The notes beneath the pieces were generated by a model that worked only from the letters and a program-made list of their open reading frames with translations, had not been told where the DNA came from and searched no databases. The translations under genes and the position numbers were made by a program. This document shows positions 5,491 through 7,047 of a stretch of DNA of 7,047 bases, piece by piece. How positions within the stretch are numbered: position 1 is the stretch's first letter; every line of letters begins with the position of its first letter. Source of the DNA: Dehalococcoidia bacterium (GTDB taxonomy: Bacteria; Chloroflexota; Dehalococcoidia; Bin125); assembly GCA_007571275.1 (NCBI GenBank), contig RKRS01000284.1:1-7047 (forward strand), written 5' to 3'.

Positions 5491-6408
5491 GTGACCACCT
5501 CTACAAGCGCGACGCCGATCTATCGAGTTGGCGCTCGGGATGTTCGCGTCCTCTCCGACGGCGTGATCTGGCTGGACGCCGGCGCAGTCTTCGGACTGGT
5601 ACCCAAGCTGATGTGGTCTCGGGTGACCGGCGAGACCAACGAACTGAATCAGATTCCGCTCGCGCTGAATTGTCTGCTGCTCGAGTCGGACGGCAAGACC
5701 GTGCTGATCGAGACCGGTCAGGGCAACAAAGACTTCGCCCAGACTCGGCGTCGCGGCTGGGAGCCGGACCACGGCAAACTGATTGAGGATCTGGCTCGTA
5801 ACGGGGTGCAGCCGTCCGATGTGGACATCGTGATCAATACGCACCTCCACAACGATCACACGGGCTGGAACACAGTCGCAAATGCCGATGGCGAACTGGC
5901 TGTCACATTCCCCAACGCGCGTTACTACATCCAGCGCGGTGAGTGGGAAGAGGCGATGCAACCCAACGAACGCACTCGCGCGACCTATCTGCCCGAGAAC
6001 CTGCTCCCTGTGGAGGCGGCCGGACAGATTGAGTTCATCGATGGCGAGACGCAGATCACCTCCGACATCACGGTGATCGAAACGCCCGGGCACACCGCCG
6101 AACATGCTTCGGTCGTGATCGCCAATGGTGGTGAGTCGGCGGTCTATCTGGGCGACATGATCCAGCATCAGGTGCAGCTTGAGCGGGTGGCCTGGCTCTC
6201 GGCGTTTGATGTGCTGCCGCTGGTCAACCTGGAAACGAAGAAACGGTTGATCGCTGAGGCGATCAAGAACCGCTCCCTGCTGGTTGCCGTACATAATCCG
6301 TTCCCTGGCGTTGGTCGTATGAGCGCTGGAGAACGCGGCCGCAACGTGTGGACTTCGGAAGAGCCACACGCAATCGCCGAACCTCAGGCAACTGTCCAGG
6401 CCGACTAA
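5491..6408 (+). CDS. Metallo-beta-lactamase-fold hydrolase (lactonase-like)
   Basis: The product is a 305-residue metallo-beta-lactamase superfamily enzyme with a binuclear metal (usually zinc) site. The metal ligands are complete: His118, His120, Asp122 and His123 in THLHNDHTGW, His201 in TPGHTAEH, Asp222 in YLGDM and His268 in VAVHNPFPG. The sequence style, including LNCLLLESDGKTVLIETGQG (60-79), resembles the quorum-quenching lactonase/YtnP group and related hydrolases. The substrate, whether an acyl-homoserine lactone, another lactone or an ester, cannot be read from sequence. No signal peptide is visible, so it is probably cytoplasmic. The GTG at 5491 is used because a stop lies in frame at 5476-5478 and no start codon intervenes. 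There is no ribosome binding site, and a -10-like element 6 bases upstream suggests leaderless initiation. The next gene follows 25 bases after its TAA, probably in one transcript. Confidence 0.9.
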   Translation: MTTSTSATPIYRVGARDVRVLSDGVIWLDAGAVFGLVPKLMWSRVTGETNELNQIPLALNCLLLESDGKTVLIETGQGNKDFAQTRRRGWEPDHGKLIEDLARNGVQPSDVDIVINTHLHNDHTGWNTVANADGELAVTFPNARYYIQRGEWEEAMQPNERTRATYLPENLLPVEAAGQIEFIDGETQITSDITVIETPGHTAEHASVVIANGGESAVYLGDMIQHQVQLERVAWLSAFDVLPLVNLETKKRLIAEAIKNRSLLVAVHNPFPGVGRMSAGERGRNVWTSEEPHAIAEPQATVQAD

Positions 6409-6433
6409 CGAGCTAGACCGAGAGAGCGAACGC

Positions 6434-7047
6434 ATGGCATTTGGCGAACACCCCATGGGCGATCCGATGGCGATGGATCCCGCCGAGGTGATGAAACACA
6501 TTCCCAAGCCGCGACGCAAGATCTGGCGCCAGGAGAAGCTCGTCGACGACGTCTATCTGCAGTACCGCGACCAGACCGAGGAACTGCCGGAGCCAGACCT
6601 CGTGGAGCGCATCTTCTTGGTCGTCATGCGCCGTGATCGCTGCCTCGTGGTCCGTCACGGCGATCGCCATCAGCCGTGGGTATTGCCAATCCTCGAGTTT
6701 GACATCGATCCACGACCCGAGCCGCTGGATGCGGAGTCGGACCAGGCAGCGCGACAGGCTGCGCTGACCCAGACCATTCGCACGGTGGTGGAGGACACCT
6801 GGCAAGTGCCGATCCGGGAGTGGTCCCAGCACACGCGTGTGCAGATGACGGCGAAAGAGCTACAGGATCAGGTGGCGGTCGGCTCCCGGCGCTATGAAAT
6901 GATCGTGACGGCGGAAGCCGATGAGCCGAATGATCTGGCCGAAGGGACGGAATGGGCGCGGCGATTCTTTCCGTCCAGAGAGATCAACAAATTGCTGCGC
7001 GAGCGCTACTACGACTACCCCGAGGTTGAGCAGGCCTACGAAATCCA
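6434..7047 (+). CDS. Protein with a degenerate Nudix-like domain, 3' end missing
   Basis: The frame is open from ATG 6434 to the window end, giving 204 complete codons. I do not recognise a named family with certainty. After a charged N-terminal part (1-50), residues about 57-83 (VERIFLVVMRRDRCLVVRHG, then QPWVLP) look like the first strands of a Nudix fold. Residues 106-126 (ARQAALTQTIRTVVEDTWQV) sit where the Nudix helix would be. The catalytic box GX5EX7REUXEEXGU is absent: no REXXEE is seen, only VVEDTW. The segment TEWARRFFPSREINKLL (172-188) resembles the later strand-helix part of such domains. It is therefore perhaps a binding or structural Nudix relative rather than a hydrolase. The start has only a weak GAGAG upstream; in-frame ATGs at codons 8, 12 and 14 are alternatives. 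It probably shares a transcript with the preceding hydrolase. That this is a real gene is strongly suggested by the uninterrupted frame and by the protein-like sequence. Confidence 0.75.
   Translation, partial: MAFGEHPMGDPMAMDPAEVMKHIPKPRRKIWRQEKLVDDVYLQYRDQTEELPEPDLVERIFLVVMRRDRCLVVRHGDRHQPWVLPILEFDIDPRPEPLDAESDQAARQAALTQTIRTVVEDTWQVPIREWSQHTRVQMTAKELQDQVAVGSRRYEMIVTAEADEPNDLAEGTEWARRFFPSREINKLLRERYYDYPEVEQAYEI

Noticed and set aside
5452..6519. A 355-codon open frame on the minus strand opposite the metallo-hydrolase gene
   Set aside because: It lies wholly antisense to a gene with complete metal-binding motifs, has no family resemblance, and its composition is that expected from the reverse strand of GC-rich coding DNA.

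Overview
The window is a gene-dense, GC-rich bacterial chromosomal stretch holding eight genes, two of them cut by the window edges. The branched-chain aminotransferase and the lipid genes read like those of Chloroflexota (Thermomicrobia-type relatives). That placement rests on remembered sequence style, not on a search, and is tentative. No RNA genes, mobile elements, CRISPR arrays or long repeats were seen, and no stretch over 300 bases lacks a gene.

Layout. Bases 1-1164 (+) hold the 3' 387 codons of a ferredoxin-reductase-type FAD/NAD(P)H oxidoreductase. It converges, with only 2 bases between stop codons, on a leftward series of five genes occupying 1167-5455 (-). In transcription order these are a PaaI-like hotdog thioesterase (5455-5051), an aldo/keto reductase (4982-3981), a branched-chain aminotransferase ilvE (3833-2904), a divergent PlsY-like membrane acyltransferase (2887-2306) and a geranylgeranyl-reductase-family flavoprotein (2330-1167). 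The last three are tightly packed (16-base gap, then a 25-base overlap) and almost certainly form an operon. The 68- and 147-base gaps before and after the aldo/keto reductase could hold extra promoters. Rightward from 5491 lie a metallo-beta-lactamase-fold hydrolase (5491-6408) and, 25 bases later, a partial gene for a protein with a degenerate Nudix-like domain (6434 to window end).

How the genes fit together. The PlsY-like protein and the isoprenoid-reductase-like flavoprotein point to membrane lipid or quinone modification. IlvE can supply branched-chain keto acids, and the thioesterase cleaves acyl-CoA esters. Any shared pathway is inference. The rest is general metabolism.

The points most worth a second look are: (i) the PlsY-like protein, which has lost or changed signature residues of all three catalytic motifs; (ii) the 35-base gap between the divergent thioesterase and hydrolase genes, where TANNNT elements on both strands sit 6 bases before each start codon, suggesting two leaderless transcripts; (iii) a small hairpin that would hide the ribosome binding site of the aldo/keto reductase; and (iv) the Nudix-like protein without a catalytic Nudix box. 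I found no convincing evidence of an entirely new multi-gene system.
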